Source: Eisenbergiella sp900555195 (GTDB lineage: Bacteria > Bacillota > Clostridia > Lachnospirales > Lachnospiraceae). From it: a stretch of DNA of 64,000 nt. Position 1 is the first letter of the stretch; every line of letters starts with the position of its first letter. Both the position numbers and the translations under genes were made by a program. The notes under the pieces were generated by a model. It was not told the origin of the DNA, did not search any database, and saw only the letters and a list, made by a program, of their open reading frames with translations. The stretch lies in assembly GCA_902492555.1 (NCBI GenBank), contig CABUMH010000001.1, positions 76,712 to 140,711 of the forward strand, in the 5' to 3' direction. Shown here piece after piece: positions 1 to 8,257 of the stretch.

Positions 1-771
1 ACCTCAAAAAGGAAAATCGCCTCCGTAAAGGCTTTTTTCTTCTATCTGGAGGAAATGAAGATTCTTCCGATTGAAAAAAACCCTTTCCACTTAATAAAAA
101 TGAAATATAAGGAGCCCAGGAAACTTCCGGCCACCATTCCGACCAATATTCTGATCAGGCTCTTCCGCTCTTTATATTCTGAACTTTCTGATGCCAAAAC
201 ACCTTATGCCAAAAAGGCGGCCGCAAGAAATGTCGCCGTTGTAGAACTGCTTTTTGCTACCGGTATGCGCATTTCAGAACTCTGCTGCCTGGTACCTGAG
301 CAGCTTGATCTTTACGGTCAGTCTGTGCGTATCTGGGGAAAAGGGGCAAGAGAACGTATTATTCCAATTGAAAATCAGGATGTGCTGAAAGCGTTGCAAT
401 ATTATATTTCACTGCATACAGAAGAAATTCAGAAATGCGGCTATCTATTCGTTAACGGCAGAGGGACGCGGTATTCCGAGCAGTCTGCCAGAAACATGAT
501 CCGCCATCACAGAGATGCCTGCAATATTTCCCTGCGGATCATCCCACACATGTTTCGGCACACTTTCGCTACCTCTTTTGTAGATGCGGATGTGGATATC
601 CGGGTAATACAGATATTAATGGGGCATAGTTCCATAAAGACTACGGAAATATATACCGAAGTCTCTACTGCCAAAAAGAGAAAAGTCATTGCCCAAAAGC
701 ATTTAAGGAATGACATTCATTCTGAAATCCGATCCCCTTTCTCTGCTGATATTAAAGCCGCTAATTTATAA
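1..771 (+). CDS. Tyrosine recombinase/integrase, 5' end outside window
   Basis: Site-specific tyrosine recombinase. The reading frame is open from base 1, and the residues before the first internal ATG (position 55) match the end of the N-terminal core-binding domain (KRKIASVKAFFFYLEE, then the NPF and LP motifs), so the gene starts upstream of the window. The catalytic domain follows, with ATGMRISELC around the first catalytic Arg, HMFRHTFAT (H-x-x-R) and a C-terminal GHSSIKTTEIYTEV containing the nucleophile Tyr. All core residues seem present. It probably integrates, excises or resolves the element; Xer-like dimer resolution is an alternative. An inverted-repeat terminator follows at about 779-808. 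Confidence 0.85.
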   Translation, partial: TSKRKIASVKAFFFYLEEMKILPIEKNPFHLIKMKYKEPRKLPATIPTNILIRLFRSLYSELSDAKTPYAKKAAARNVAVVELLFATGMRISELCCLVPEQLDLYGQSVRIWGKGARERIIPIENQDVLKALQYYISLHTEEIQKCGYLFVNGRGTRYSEQSARNMIRHHRDACNISLRIIPHMFRHTFATSFVDADVDIRVIQILMGHSSIKTTEIYTEVSTAKKRKVIAQKHLRNDIHSEIRSPFSADIKAANL

Positions 772-778
772 TATTATT

Positions 779-808
779 TCAGGCCGGCAGATTCATTTGC
801 CGGCCTGA
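779..808. terminator. Bidirectional hairpin terminator
   Basis: A perfect inverted repeat (CAGGCCGGCA / TGCCGGCCTG, loop about 8 nt) lies between the convergent recombinase gene and the small reverse-strand membrane protein gene. It can end transcription from both sides. Confidence 0.7.
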
Positions 809-1119
809 GATAATTCAAAAAGTTTATTGTCAAGCTTTTTTATTTCTCTTTTTGCCCGAAATAGATGAATCAAAAAGAAAAGGGTGAAAAAAAGAAGAAG
901 AAGTCCCGGAAGGAGAAGATGCGAAACCCAGAAAATAACCGGGCTTTGATAATCATTCAACTGTGGCAGATCCTGAATCAACCGGAAACATGAAAAGCCA
1001 AAAAAGGCACCTATGAATGTTCCCATCATTATCTGGATGGACTTATACATATTCTTTTCAGTCTTTTTCTTATCCTGAAGCACTCTTATTTCGAACTTTA
1101 TATTTTCTGGTCCTTCCAT
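793..1119 (-). CDS. Small two-TM membrane protein, unknown
   Basis: Hypothetical protein of about 108 aa. The start is placed at the ATG directly after GGAGGAAAAA; another ATG lies four codons upstream and overlaps that ribosome binding site. Two hydrophobic segments (around SIQIMMGTFIGAFFGFSCF and LLLPGLLLLFFTLFFLIHLF) suggest two membrane helices with a charged C-terminal tail (RAKREIKKLDNKL). No family recognised. It is convergent with the recombinase gene and shares its terminator. Confidence 0.5.
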   Translation of the reverse strand: MEGPENIKFEIRVLQDKKKTEKNMYKSIQIMMGTFIGAFFGFSCFRLIQDLPQLNDYQSPVIFWVSHLLLPGLLLLFFTLFFLIHLFRAKREIKKLDNKLFELSQAGK

Positions 1120-1326
1120 TTTTTCCTCCATCGTATCAACTGCACTCAGAGCATTCTCTCCGATCCATGTCAGGAGTTATCCTGCAACAAATATTCCTCA
1201 AATGATTCTTCAACCTATAATAAGATAAATCCGAAATTTTTGCAATTAGTTACTGCAACATTTGGCATTTTTAGGAATGAGGAACCCAATAATTCTCCAT
1301 ACAAACTCCTGAATAGAAAAAGCTAT

Positions 1327-1524
1327 TTATCTCCATTGCTTCGGGTAAAAATTAAATTCATTTTTTATTAATTCTTCTTTCATCCTTTTTATTATCTCAC
1401 TGCTCGGGATCTGCATTATTCTGCTGATATCTCCCTCCTTTGGGGGATATTCCCGGATCAGCTGCCCCATAACCTCTGGCAATGTCTCTCCAATCAAATC
1501 CGCCACATGATCTCCACACTCCAT
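1327..1524 (-). CDS. Small hypothetical protein
   Basis: 65-aa soluble protein with no family recognised. A GGAAAT-type ribosome binding site precedes the ATG. Composition (MECGDHVADLIGETLPEVMG, then a Lys/Glu-rich helix) looks like a real short protein, but there is no motif evidence. It lies between the small membrane protein gene and the sigma-like gene, all on the reverse strand. Confidence 0.4.
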   Translation of the reverse strand: MECGDHVADLIGETLPEVMGQLIREYPPKEGDISRIMQIPSSEIIKRMKEELIKNEFNFYPKQWR

Positions 1525-1618
1525 ATTCCCAATTTCCTTTCCTGACTATGATATTAAATCATAATATATTTCTTTTTCTATATCAATATCACATTGATAC
1601 TCTGATCTTCTTATAAAT

Positions 1619-1650
1619 GGAGAACCCACCCAGCAGGGCGGGTTCTTCAC
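1619..1650 (-). terminator. Hairpin downstream of sigma-like gene
   Basis: Inverted repeat GAACCCGCC...GGTGGGTTC just downstream of the reverse-strand sigma-like gene. The T tract after it is weak. Confidence 0.5.
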
Positions 1651-1661
1651 TTATAGCAAAA

Positions 1662-2096
1662 TCAGAGTAATTTTTTCAGCTTAGCCAGGATCTTGTCCCT
1701 GCTTTTCCGCAGGGTTTTCCTTGGGATCCTTGCCCTACGGGACAGTTCTGACAGAGACAGGCACTCATAATACAACGCATAGATCAAAGAAAGTTCTTCC
1801 TCTGTCAGAGTATTCAGAGCTTTTCTGAGTCTTTCTTTCAGAACAGTCTGTATCGCCTGTTCTTCCACATCTTCATCATCTGGCATGGATCTCTCCCGCT
1901 CCGACACTTCTTCCCAGGATACTTCCTGCGGAGGAATATAGATCTCTTGCCCGCTCTTCGGATCCTTCCTTATTCTCCCGAATTTCAGATCCTTAAAGAA
2001 ATACCGGTCCTTTCTCTCATATTTATAAAAGTCCTGATAGACAGCCCTTGAAACCTCGATCCGGACGCCATCCAAATATATATAATACATATTCAT
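1662..2096 (-). CDS. Sigma-70 region 4-like regulator
   Basis: 144-aa protein of the small sigma-like type common on conjugative elements. The N-terminal half (YYIYLDGVRIEVSRAVYQDF) is variable; the C-terminal half, about residues 90-144, is a sigma region 4/helix-turn-helix (LTEEELSLIYALYYECLSLSELSRRARIP then RKTLRKSRDKILAKLKKLL when read on). GAGGTGGA precedes the ATG. It probably drives or modulates element genes; it lacks region 2, so it may work as an activator or anti-sigma rather than a full sigma factor. Confidence 0.65.
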   Translation of the reverse strand: MNMYYIYLDGVRIEVSRAVYQDFYKYERKDRYFFKDLKFGRIRKDPKSGQEIYIPPQEVSWEEVSERERSMPDDEDVEEQAIQTVLKERLRKALNTLTEEELSLIYALYYECLSLSELSRRARIPRKTLRKSRDKILAKLKKLL

Positions 2097-2494
2097 TCCA
2101 CCTCATTCTTCTGTAAATCATCTACTGCCAAATCCTCAAAAGCCAATCTTGTTCAGATTTTCAAACCGCAATGAGGCGGGGACCTGGCTCTACCTTCATG
2201 CCAGAAAAAGCGAAAGGCTGAACCATCCAGTCCAGAATACTTATTTTGACTACAAAAATGGGGTAGTAACTGACTTTTCCGCAAATAAAAAACAGCCCCA
2301 CCATCTTTTTCCAATGATGAGACTGTCCCCCCGAAAAGCAGAAAAAAATCCGTCATCCGGTGACCCCATTTTCTTATTCTATTTTTTCAAAGTAAGGTTA
2401 CTGCAGAATCTTATCTTACAGAAAATACAATTTAGAAAACTACTTTCCCCGTCCTACCTAACAAAACGGGCCGCACAAAGCAGCCCGTCTTTCT
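2097..2494. other. 398-bp stretch without a convincing gene
   Basis: Between the sigma-like gene and the next small gene. The long forward reading frame here has low-complexity Phe/Pro/Ser content and no ribosome binding site, and is antisense to the small genes, so it is not called. On the reverse strand a GGGACAGTCTCATC...GATGGTGGGGCTG hairpin followed by TTTTTT (about 2290-2335) could be a terminator. Confidence 0.4.
2463..2491 (-). terminator. Rho-independent terminator
   Basis: ACGGGCTGC / GCGGCCCGT stem followed by TTTTGTT on the reverse strand, directly after the stop of the 55-aa gene. Confidence 0.75.
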
Positions 2495-2662
2495 TCAATC
2501 CGTATCCTGTTCCAGATCGATCTGATCCAGTTCTTCCTCCGTTACCGGCGGATATCCCTTTTCCTCCCGGAGTTTATTTCCCTCCTCCAGGATCGTCTTC
2601 CGTACAAATTCATCAAATGCCTTCATTTTTTCCAATTCAGCGTTGGATACGTTTTCGCCCAT
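2495..2662 (-). CDS. Small acidic hypothetical protein
   Basis: 55-aa protein starting MGENVSNAELEKMKAF and ending in an acidic helix (EEELDQIDLEQDTD). A GGGGGAT ribosome binding site lies just upstream, the previous gene stops 13 bases before the start, and a terminator follows the stop at once; this is good context for a genuine two-gene operon. Function unknown. Confidence 0.65.
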   Translation of the reverse strand: MGENVSNAELEKMKAFDEFVRKTILEEGNKLREEKGYPPVTEEELDQIDLEQDTD

Positions 2663-2675
2663 ACCGATCCCCCAA

Positions 2676-2903
2676 TTATAATTCGTTTTCTTTCTTCATG
2701 GACTCCAGGAATTCCTTCACCGTCTTTCCGGATGTCCTGATCTCCTCATACAGAAGCTTCAAATCCGCCTCCTCTTTCATCTGGTTCAGTTCCTTCCTTC
2801 TGGCTTTCATTCCCTTCAGTTCTTCTTCCTTTTGGGAAATATCCGCCTCCAGATACGCCAGTTCTTCCTCAATCGTCATGTTTTTCTTTCTTCTTCCTGC
2901 CAT
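2676..2903 (-). CDS. Small coiled-coil protein
   Basis: 75-aa protein made almost entirely of a charged helix (MTIEEELAYLEADISQKE, then LKGMKARRKELNQMKEE), predicted coiled coil. Strong AGGAGG ribosome binding site. Similar short coiled-coil proteins occur in conjugative-element regulatory modules, but the role here is unknown. Forms an operon with the 55-aa gene. Confidence 0.6.
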   Translation of the reverse strand: MAGRRKKNMTIEEELAYLEADISQKEEELKGMKARRKELNQMKEEADLKLLYEEIRTSGKTVKEFLESMKKENEL

Positions 2904-3413
2904 GGTCTACCTCCTGAATGTATTGATATTTGAAGCATAGCACATTCCGATTCCGCTGTCCATAAGCGGACAGTCAGGAAATGGAAAACCAGACTATTGC
3001 ATTGGAACTTCTATCCATTTTTATTTTACTATCCCGCTCTTTTCCCTTCAATCCGGTTATTCCATCTTTCTGTCAGGCAGGGAATCATGTTCCGAACCAG
3101 AAAGCAGGAAATTCTTGACGGCGCCGGTATTTCGTATTATATTGAAACTGTAATCATGATTTCTGTGCGTATCAGTATTATACTGAATCGGCGTATAACC
3201 GAATTGCACACGCTGTTAAATTTGTACGTCAGTAAGTGTTTCTGCCCTTATGCAGAGAAATACTGGCTTTTTTATTTCTTTATTTTGAGAGAATGGACCC
3301 GGTCTGCAAAAGCAGGCAGCATGATCATCGGGCGCATTCTCTTTTTTTTGTCTGAAAAGCAGCAGCTTTCAGAATAAATATCCCGCCGCAATGCGGCAGA
3401 AAGAGAGGAGCCA
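2904..3413. promoter_or_regulatory. Divergent intergenic region with two inverted repeats
   Basis: 510 bp between the reverse two-gene operon and the forward DNA-processing operon, so it should hold both promoters. Two symmetric elements are visible: CTGTCC-ATAAGC-GGACAG at 2956-2973, close to the reverse start, and the palindrome CAGTATTATACTG at 3173-3185. Either could bind an element regulator. No protein-like frame is convincing here. Confidence 0.45.
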
Positions 3414-3551
3414 ATGAAAAGAAAACAGAACAATCTCAGAAACCAGGAGAAAAACTGGAGACAGAAGGTCTCCCGGATCCGGCGGCAAAGTTCGCAGGCC
3501 AGACGACGGTGTTACCGCCGGGGACCAGTGGCGAGGATGCGCCATGGATGA
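3414..3551 (+). CDS. Arg-rich small ORF leading the operon
   Basis: 45-aa ORF, very basic (about a third Arg/Lys; RRCYRRGPVARMRHG at the end), with a good AGAGGAG ribosome binding site five bases before the ATG. Its stop overlaps the start region of the YqaJ-like gene by a few bases, so it may couple translation of that gene. It could be a nucleic-acid-binding peptide or only a leader ORF. Confidence 0.4.
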   Translation: MKRKQNNLRNQEKNWRQKVSRIRRQSSQARRRCYRRGPVARMRHG

Positions 3552-4614
3552 TACCAGAAAAAGATATACCCCCGGTGTCCTTGTGGATACCGCCTCCCTG
3601 TCCAGGGAAGAATGGCTGGATTTCAGGCGGAAAGGGATCGGCGGCAGCGACGTGGCTGCCATATTCGGGATCTCGCCCTTTCATACCGGAAGGGATATCT
3701 ACTATGAAAAGACAGGTGTAACGAGCAGGGAGGATCAGCCTGACAACTGGGTAGCGCTGGAGGTCGGACACCTTCTGGAGAACCTGGTCGCACAGATTTT
3801 TTCCAGACAGACTGCGCTTCCGGTATATCAGAAGAAAAAGATGTTCTTCCATCCGGATTATCCTTTCATGCTGGCCGATCTGGATTATCTGACTACCATG
3901 CCGGACGGCCGGACAGCTATCCTGGAAATCAAAACGACCGGATATCATGGCAGGAACCACTGGTGGAAAGACGGGAAGGAAACTGTCCCGGCCTATTATG
4001 AAACACAGGCGCGCCACTACATGGCCGTCATGGATATTGACGTGGTATTTTTCTGCTGCCTGTACGGAAACAGCGAGGACCAGGTAATCATCCGCCGGCT
4101 GGACCGGGACCCTGATTACGAGGATGAACTGATTTTTCTGGAACAGGATTTCTGGCACAGCCATGTGATTCCCAGGATCCCGCCTCCCTATACGGAAAAC
4201 GGGGACCTTATTCTAAAAAGCCTGTCCACGTATGCCGGCCTTCCGGCAGACAACACAAACACCACCCTTCTATCCCCAGATGTATCCGGGATACTATCAC
4301 AGTATCTATCCATTCAGGAGAAAAAAGAACAAATCGAATCCCAGTCCAGACAGCTTGAAAAGGAACTGAAGCGGCTGAAAGCGCTGCTCATTGCCGCCAT
4401 GGGGCCTAACTGCTCCGCAGAATGCCTGGCAGATGGCAGCTCCTTCACGATCACCTGCAAGCCTTCCTACCGGACTGGAATCCCAAAAGAAAATTTAAAA
4501 CGGCTTCAGCTTCTCTATCCGGCCATTTACAGTCAGTTTGTCACTGTCACAGAAAGCCGGCGTTTTATTGTCCGGCTGTCATCTGAAACAGAAGAAGACC
4601 CGGAAGCAGCTTAG
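3544..4614 (+). CDS. YqaJ-like viral recombinase/exonuclease
   Basis: 356-aa member of the lambda-exonuclease-like YqaJ family, which degrades double-strand ends to give single strands for annealing. Near the N-terminus is RKGIGGSDVAAIFGISPF, the family signature (about residues 28-45). The catalytic core is at about 113-137, with DLDYL and AILEIKTTGYHG (the Asp and Glu-x-Lys metal-binding residues of PD-(D/E)xK nucleases). The C-terminal third contains a coiled coil (EKKEQIESQSRQLEKELKRL). It begins inside the preceding small ORF and its stop touches the helicase region, fitting an operon with DNA processing partners. Confidence 0.8.
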   Translation: MDDTRKRYTPGVLVDTASLSREEWLDFRRKGIGGSDVAAIFGISPFHTGRDIYYEKTGVTSREDQPDNWVALEVGHLLENLVAQIFSRQTALPVYQKKKMFFHPDYPFMLADLDYLTTMPDGRTAILEIKTTGYHGRNHWWKDGKETVPAYYETQARHYMAVMDIDVVFFCCLYGNSEDQVIIRRLDRDPDYEDELIFLEQDFWHSHVIPRIPPPYTENGDLILKSLSTYAGLPADNTNTTLLSPDVSGILSQYLSIQEKKEQIESQSRQLEKELKRLKALLIAAMGPNCSAECLADGSSFTITCKPSYRTGIPKENLKRLQLLYPAIYSQFVTVTESRRFIVRLSSETEEDPEAA

Positions 4615-4643
4615 TGCAGAAGCCCGCACAGAAAGGAGCAGAA

Positions 4644-6896
4644 ATGAGTTATATCGGCACTTATGATGGCACCATCTATCATAATCCGGCCAATCAATAT
4701 TGTGTCATCAGCGTAAAATCTTCCGATACCGGCATCCCGGGAGGATACCGGTCCCCCGTCAGGAAAAAGGATCACCTGATCCGGTTCACGGCAGTCGGAT
4801 ACAGCCTGCCTCTTACAGATGCTGTCCAGGTGGAACTGGATGGAGAATGGGTAAATGGAAAATACGGCTACCAGCTGCATGTCACGGAATGCCGGGAACT
4901 GATCCCGGAAACAGAAGACGGCATACAGGGTTATCTGGCATCCGGCCTGATCAAAGGCATCGGCCCCAGACTGGCGGAAGACATCGTGCAGAAATTCGGG
5001 AAAGATTCCCTTTCCGTTCTGGAAAAAGAGCCCGAACGCTATCTGGAAATCCGGGGGATCTCGGAAAATAAGCTGGAAGAAATCAGGCAGTCCTATCTGG
5101 AAAGCCATGCCCTGAAGGATATCATGATCCTGTTGTCCCCATTTAAAGTCAGCCCGAAGACGGCTTTGAAAATTTATCAGGAACTCGGGCCCACTGGCGC
5201 TGAACTGTTAAGGAAAAGCCCTTATGAACTGTGCCGGCTGCCCGGATTCGGGTTCCGGCGGGTGGATCTGATTGCGCGGAAAACCAATAAGAACCTGCAC
5301 GATCCTCTGCGGATTAAAGGCGCGATCCTCTGCGCCCTGTCGGATGCGGCTGCTCAGAAAGGCCATCTGTTCCTTCCAAAAGCAGAAATTCTGAAGCAGT
5401 CCCTTTCCCTTTTAAATGCATCCATTCCGCTTCCCGCGATGCGCATTACATCAGAGGAAGCTGGAAAAACTCTTTCCGACATGATCCTTCACGGTAGCGT
5501 GGTTTCCGCAACAGACCATATTTATCTGCCGAAATTCTTTAGCCAGGAAGATGAGGCTGCCAGATGCATTGCGAAGCTGATACGGCACAGGCCGCCCAAA
5601 ATCAACATTTCCGTACAGCTGCAGAAAATCATTTCCGAAAGCGGCTTAGCCCTATCAAAGGAACAGCAGCTCGCGGTAGAAACAGCCTTTCAGACAAATC
5701 TGTCCATCATCACCGGCTCTCCCGGGACCGGTAAGACCACTGTATTAAAGATTATCCTTACGATTATTCAGACCCTTTATCCCAAAGCAAAGGTTATTAT
5801 GATGGCGCCCACAGGCCGCGCCAGCCGGAACATGGCGGAAAGCACAGGCTTCCCGGCTGCCAGAACCATGCACAGCGTTCTGCACCTGTATTCTTCGGAA
5901 GATGATCTGCCCAATGACAGAGAAGGCTATCTGGACGCAGCCATGGTTATTGTGGACGAATGCTCTATGATCGACATGTGGCTGGCATGGAAATTCTTTT
6001 CCCGCATCAGGCCTGGAACCAAACTGATCCTGGTTGGAGATCCTGATCAGTTGCAAAGTGTTGGGCCAGGCGCTGTATTCAGCGAATTAATCCAGTGCGG
6101 CCTGATCCCGGTAACCAGACTGGTGCAGATCTTCCGTCAGGCGGAGGGCAGTATCATTCCCTATAATGCAGCATTAATCAACCAGGGCGAAACCCGGCTC
6201 ACCTTCGGGAATGATTTCCAGTTCCTTACTGCCGGTGACCAGACCGAGGCAGCGGAAAAAATCCGCCTGCTGTACTGTCAGGAGGTTGAGAAATATGGCA
6301 TGGAACAGGTGCAGATTCTCACGCCGTTCCGCTCTTCCGGGGAAGCATCCGCAAATGAACTCAACCTGGTGATTCAGGAGACGGTTAACCCCTTTCAGAG
6401 CACTGAGGATGAAATCCATCTGGGGCAGAAAACATTCCGCGCCCATGACCGGATCATGCAGACCAAAAATACGAACGACGTATCCAACGGGGATCTCGGA
6501 TTTCTGGAAGCCGTGGAAGATACCGGTTCCGAAAAAAAGGCGCACCTTACTTTTAACGGCCTGAAACTGACCTACAGCATGGAAGCGCTTGCAAACGTTG
6601 ACCTGTCGTATGCAACCACAATTCATAAGTTTATGGGCAGCCAGACCCGGATCGTCCTGATCCCGGTTTTGATGTCCCAGTACAACATGCTTTACCGCAA
6701 CCTGATCTATACGGCAGTGACAAGGGCAAAAGAAAAGGTAATTCTGGTCGGTGAAAAAAGGGCCTTGTTTATGGCGATTCACCGGGCGGATACGTCAAAG
6801 AGGAATACCATGCTTGGAGAAAGAATCCAGCTCTACGCAAAGGCATACGCCAAAGCAGCGGAACTTTTTCCGGAAGAGTTGAAAGATGCTGTATGA
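4644..6896 (+). CDS. RecD2-like SF1B DNA helicase
   Basis: 750-aa ATP-dependent 5'-3' helicase. The start is set at the ATG after AAAGGAGCAGAA; an earlier GTG overlaps the previous stop but has no ribosome binding site. The N-terminal part (about 1-320) resembles RecD2, with helix-hairpin-helix-like GLIKGIGPRLAEDIV and GISENKLEEI. Motor motifs: Walker A GSPGTGKTT (about 357-365), Walker B VIVDECSMID (about 434), GDPDQLQSVGPG (motif III), and the C-terminal TIHKFMGSQ and YTAVTRAKEKV. Together with the YqaJ-like nuclease it probably processes ends during transfer or repair of the element. Confidence 0.85.
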   Translation: MSYIGTYDGTIYHNPANQYCVISVKSSDTGIPGGYRSPVRKKDHLIRFTAVGYSLPLTDAVQVELDGEWVNGKYGYQLHVTECRELIPETEDGIQGYLASGLIKGIGPRLAEDIVQKFGKDSLSVLEKEPERYLEIRGISENKLEEIRQSYLESHALKDIMILLSPFKVSPKTALKIYQELGPTGAELLRKSPYELCRLPGFGFRRVDLIARKTNKNLHDPLRIKGAILCALSDAAAQKGHLFLPKAEILKQSLSLLNASIPLPAMRITSEEAGKTLSDMILHGSVVSATDHIYLPKFFSQEDEAARCIAKLIRHRPPKINISVQLQKIISESGLALSKEQQLAVETAFQTNLSIITGSPGTGKTTVLKIILTIIQTLYPKAKVIMMAPTGRASRNMAESTGFPAARTMHSVLHLYSSEDDLPNDREGYLDAAMVIVDECSMIDMWLAWKFFSRIRPGTKLILVGDPDQLQSVGPGAVFSELIQCGLIPVTRLVQIFRQAEGSIIPYNAALINQGETRLTFGNDFQFLTAGDQTEAAEKIRLLYCQEVEKYGMEQVQILTPFRSSGEASANELNLVIQETVNPFQSTEDEIHLGQKTFRAHDRIMQTKNTNDVSNGDLGFLEAVEDTGSEKKAHLTFNGLKLTYSMEALANVDLSYATTIHKFMGSQTRIVLIPVLMSQYNMLYRNLIYTAVTRAKEKVILVGEKRALFMAIHRADTSKRNTMLGERIQLYAKAYAKAAELFPEELKDAV

Positions 6897-6942
6897 CCAT
6901 TCTCAGGCAGAAGCTGATCCTTCTATCAGGAGAATATCACCC

Positions 6943-7149
6943 ATGAAGTTATCCAACAACGATGTTATATATCTCAGGGATCTGGGATATACAGATACCA
7001 GATCGCTCAAACAAATCGAAAAAGCAGCCGGGCAGACTGTCTATACCCTGGGAGGAGGAAGAATATCAGGGAAACAGGCTGCTGAAATTTGGGGAAGGAA
7101 AGCTTTTCTGTCTGGAATCAGCAAAGTGCCTTTCACTGGAGCGCTGTAA
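6943..7149 (+). CDS. Small hypothetical protein
   Basis: 68 aa from the ATG preceded by AGGAGAATATC; a longer form beginning inside the helicase gene at 6886 is possible. The sequence (SNNDVIYLRDLGYTDTRSL, then QIEKAAGQTVYTLGGGRIS) looks like a small helical domain with an ISGKQAAEIWGRKAFLSGISK tail when read in two parts. Found between helicase and the next operon gene; function unknown. Confidence 0.55.
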   Translation: MKLSNNDVIYLRDLGYTDTRSLKQIEKAAGQTVYTLGGGRISGKQAAEIWGRKAFLSGISKVPFTGAL

Positions 7150-7215
7150 GAGAAACGGAGGACGGAAGAATGGTTTTCTTCGACTCTTCCAGATTATTTA
7201 AGGAGGAAAAAACAG

Positions 7216-8238
7216 ATGAAAGATAATACGGAAGGATCCCGTCAAATGAAAAAAACAGGGGGCACAGATAACGTACCCTATAAATTTTTGGCCCGTCTCG
7301 ATAACCGGATGCCCTTACGCTACCGGAAGCTGTGGTTCCAGCTGACCTGCCCCCAGGGCCGGATCCGGATCATCGTGCATTCCAACACAGAAGATGCCGC
7401 CTCCTGCACTGCAGAGGTTTACCTGAACAAAAAGGATTCCAGGCCGGTATCCACGCATACAGCAGCCTGCAGCCGCAGGGAAACAGAGAACTTTCTCAAA
7501 GCAGCTGAAAACCGTGCCCTGACCGGTGCCCTGATCCAGGCCGGCTTCTCCCGGCCGGAAAGAATAAAGCCGGTTCACGCGCCAAAAGATTCTCCTTCCC
7601 CCATTCCGGAGCATATCTCTCCGTCCGCAGGGCGGGCGAATGACAGGCAGCTTCCGCCGCTCCCCGAAAAGGGAGAGGCATCACAGGCTAATCCCATTGC
7701 GAAAGAAGAGGCTGTTCCTGTCCAGACAGCTCAGCCTGCTCCTGCAGCAAATGTGATGGCAGACAGCTTTCAGGCGGTTGGGACTTCAGACCCAATCCCC
7801 TTTCCCGGTTCCGGAAAAGCGCCAGTGTCTTCTGTCAGCGCACAGCTGTCCGGAGAAATTTCTGAACAGAAGAGAATACAAAAGGCAGACCTCCGGCAGA
7901 CAGCAGATCCCGTTGCTGACACTCCTGATCGGTCCAGGAAAGCGGAAGGCACCATATCACCAGCCGCCGCCAAAGAAACGGAAACCGCTCAAATACAAAT
8001 GGCCTATACCAGTTCTACCCCTGTGGAGGAGATCAAACGGCACATGACTCTGGAGGACGCTCTCCATACGCGTATAGATATGGGGGTATGCAAAGGCATG
8101 ACCCTGGAAGAAATCAGCATAAAGCGTTTCCCCAACCTGCGCTGGTATGTCTATGGTTACAGGGGCAATGACAACATCCTGCGCGCCGCCGCGCAGATCG
8201 TATGGGATTCTCTTCAGGAAGGGAATAAAGCCGGATGA
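7216..8238 (+). CDS. Element protein with Pro/Ala-rich linker, unknown
   Basis: 340-aa protein after a perfect AAGGAGG. Three parts are visible: an N-terminal domain (about 20-115) with the mixed strand/helix sequence LWFQLTCPQGRIRIIVHSN and AENRALTGALIQAGFS; a long low-complexity Pro/Ala/Gln linker (about 120-270); and a compact C-terminal domain (about 275-335) with MTLEDALHTRIDMGVCKG and FPNLRWYVYGYRG. The C-terminal block looks like a short binding or docking domain. Lies between helicase and primase genes, so a role in DNA transactions is likely but not shown. Confidence 0.55.
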   Translation: MKDNTEGSRQMKKTGGTDNVPYKFLARLDNRMPLRYRKLWFQLTCPQGRIRIIVHSNTEDAASCTAEVYLNKKDSRPVSTHTAACSRRETENFLKAAENRALTGALIQAGFSRPERIKPVHAPKDSPSPIPEHISPSAGRANDRQLPPLPEKGEASQANPIAKEEAVPVQTAQPAPAANVMADSFQAVGTSDPIPFPGSGKAPVSSVSAQLSGEISEQKRIQKADLRQTADPVADTPDRSRKAEGTISPAAAKETETAQIQMAYTSSTPVEEIKRHMTLEDALHTRIDMGVCKGMTLEEISIKRFPNLRWYVYGYRGNDNILRAAAQIVWDSLQEGNKAG

Positions 8239-8257
8239 TCAGCCAGGGGGTGATGCA

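Noticed and set aside
2149..2940. Long forward ORF (263 aa)
   Set aside because: Low-complexity Phe/Ser/Pro composition, no ribosome binding site, antisense to two small genes with good signals.
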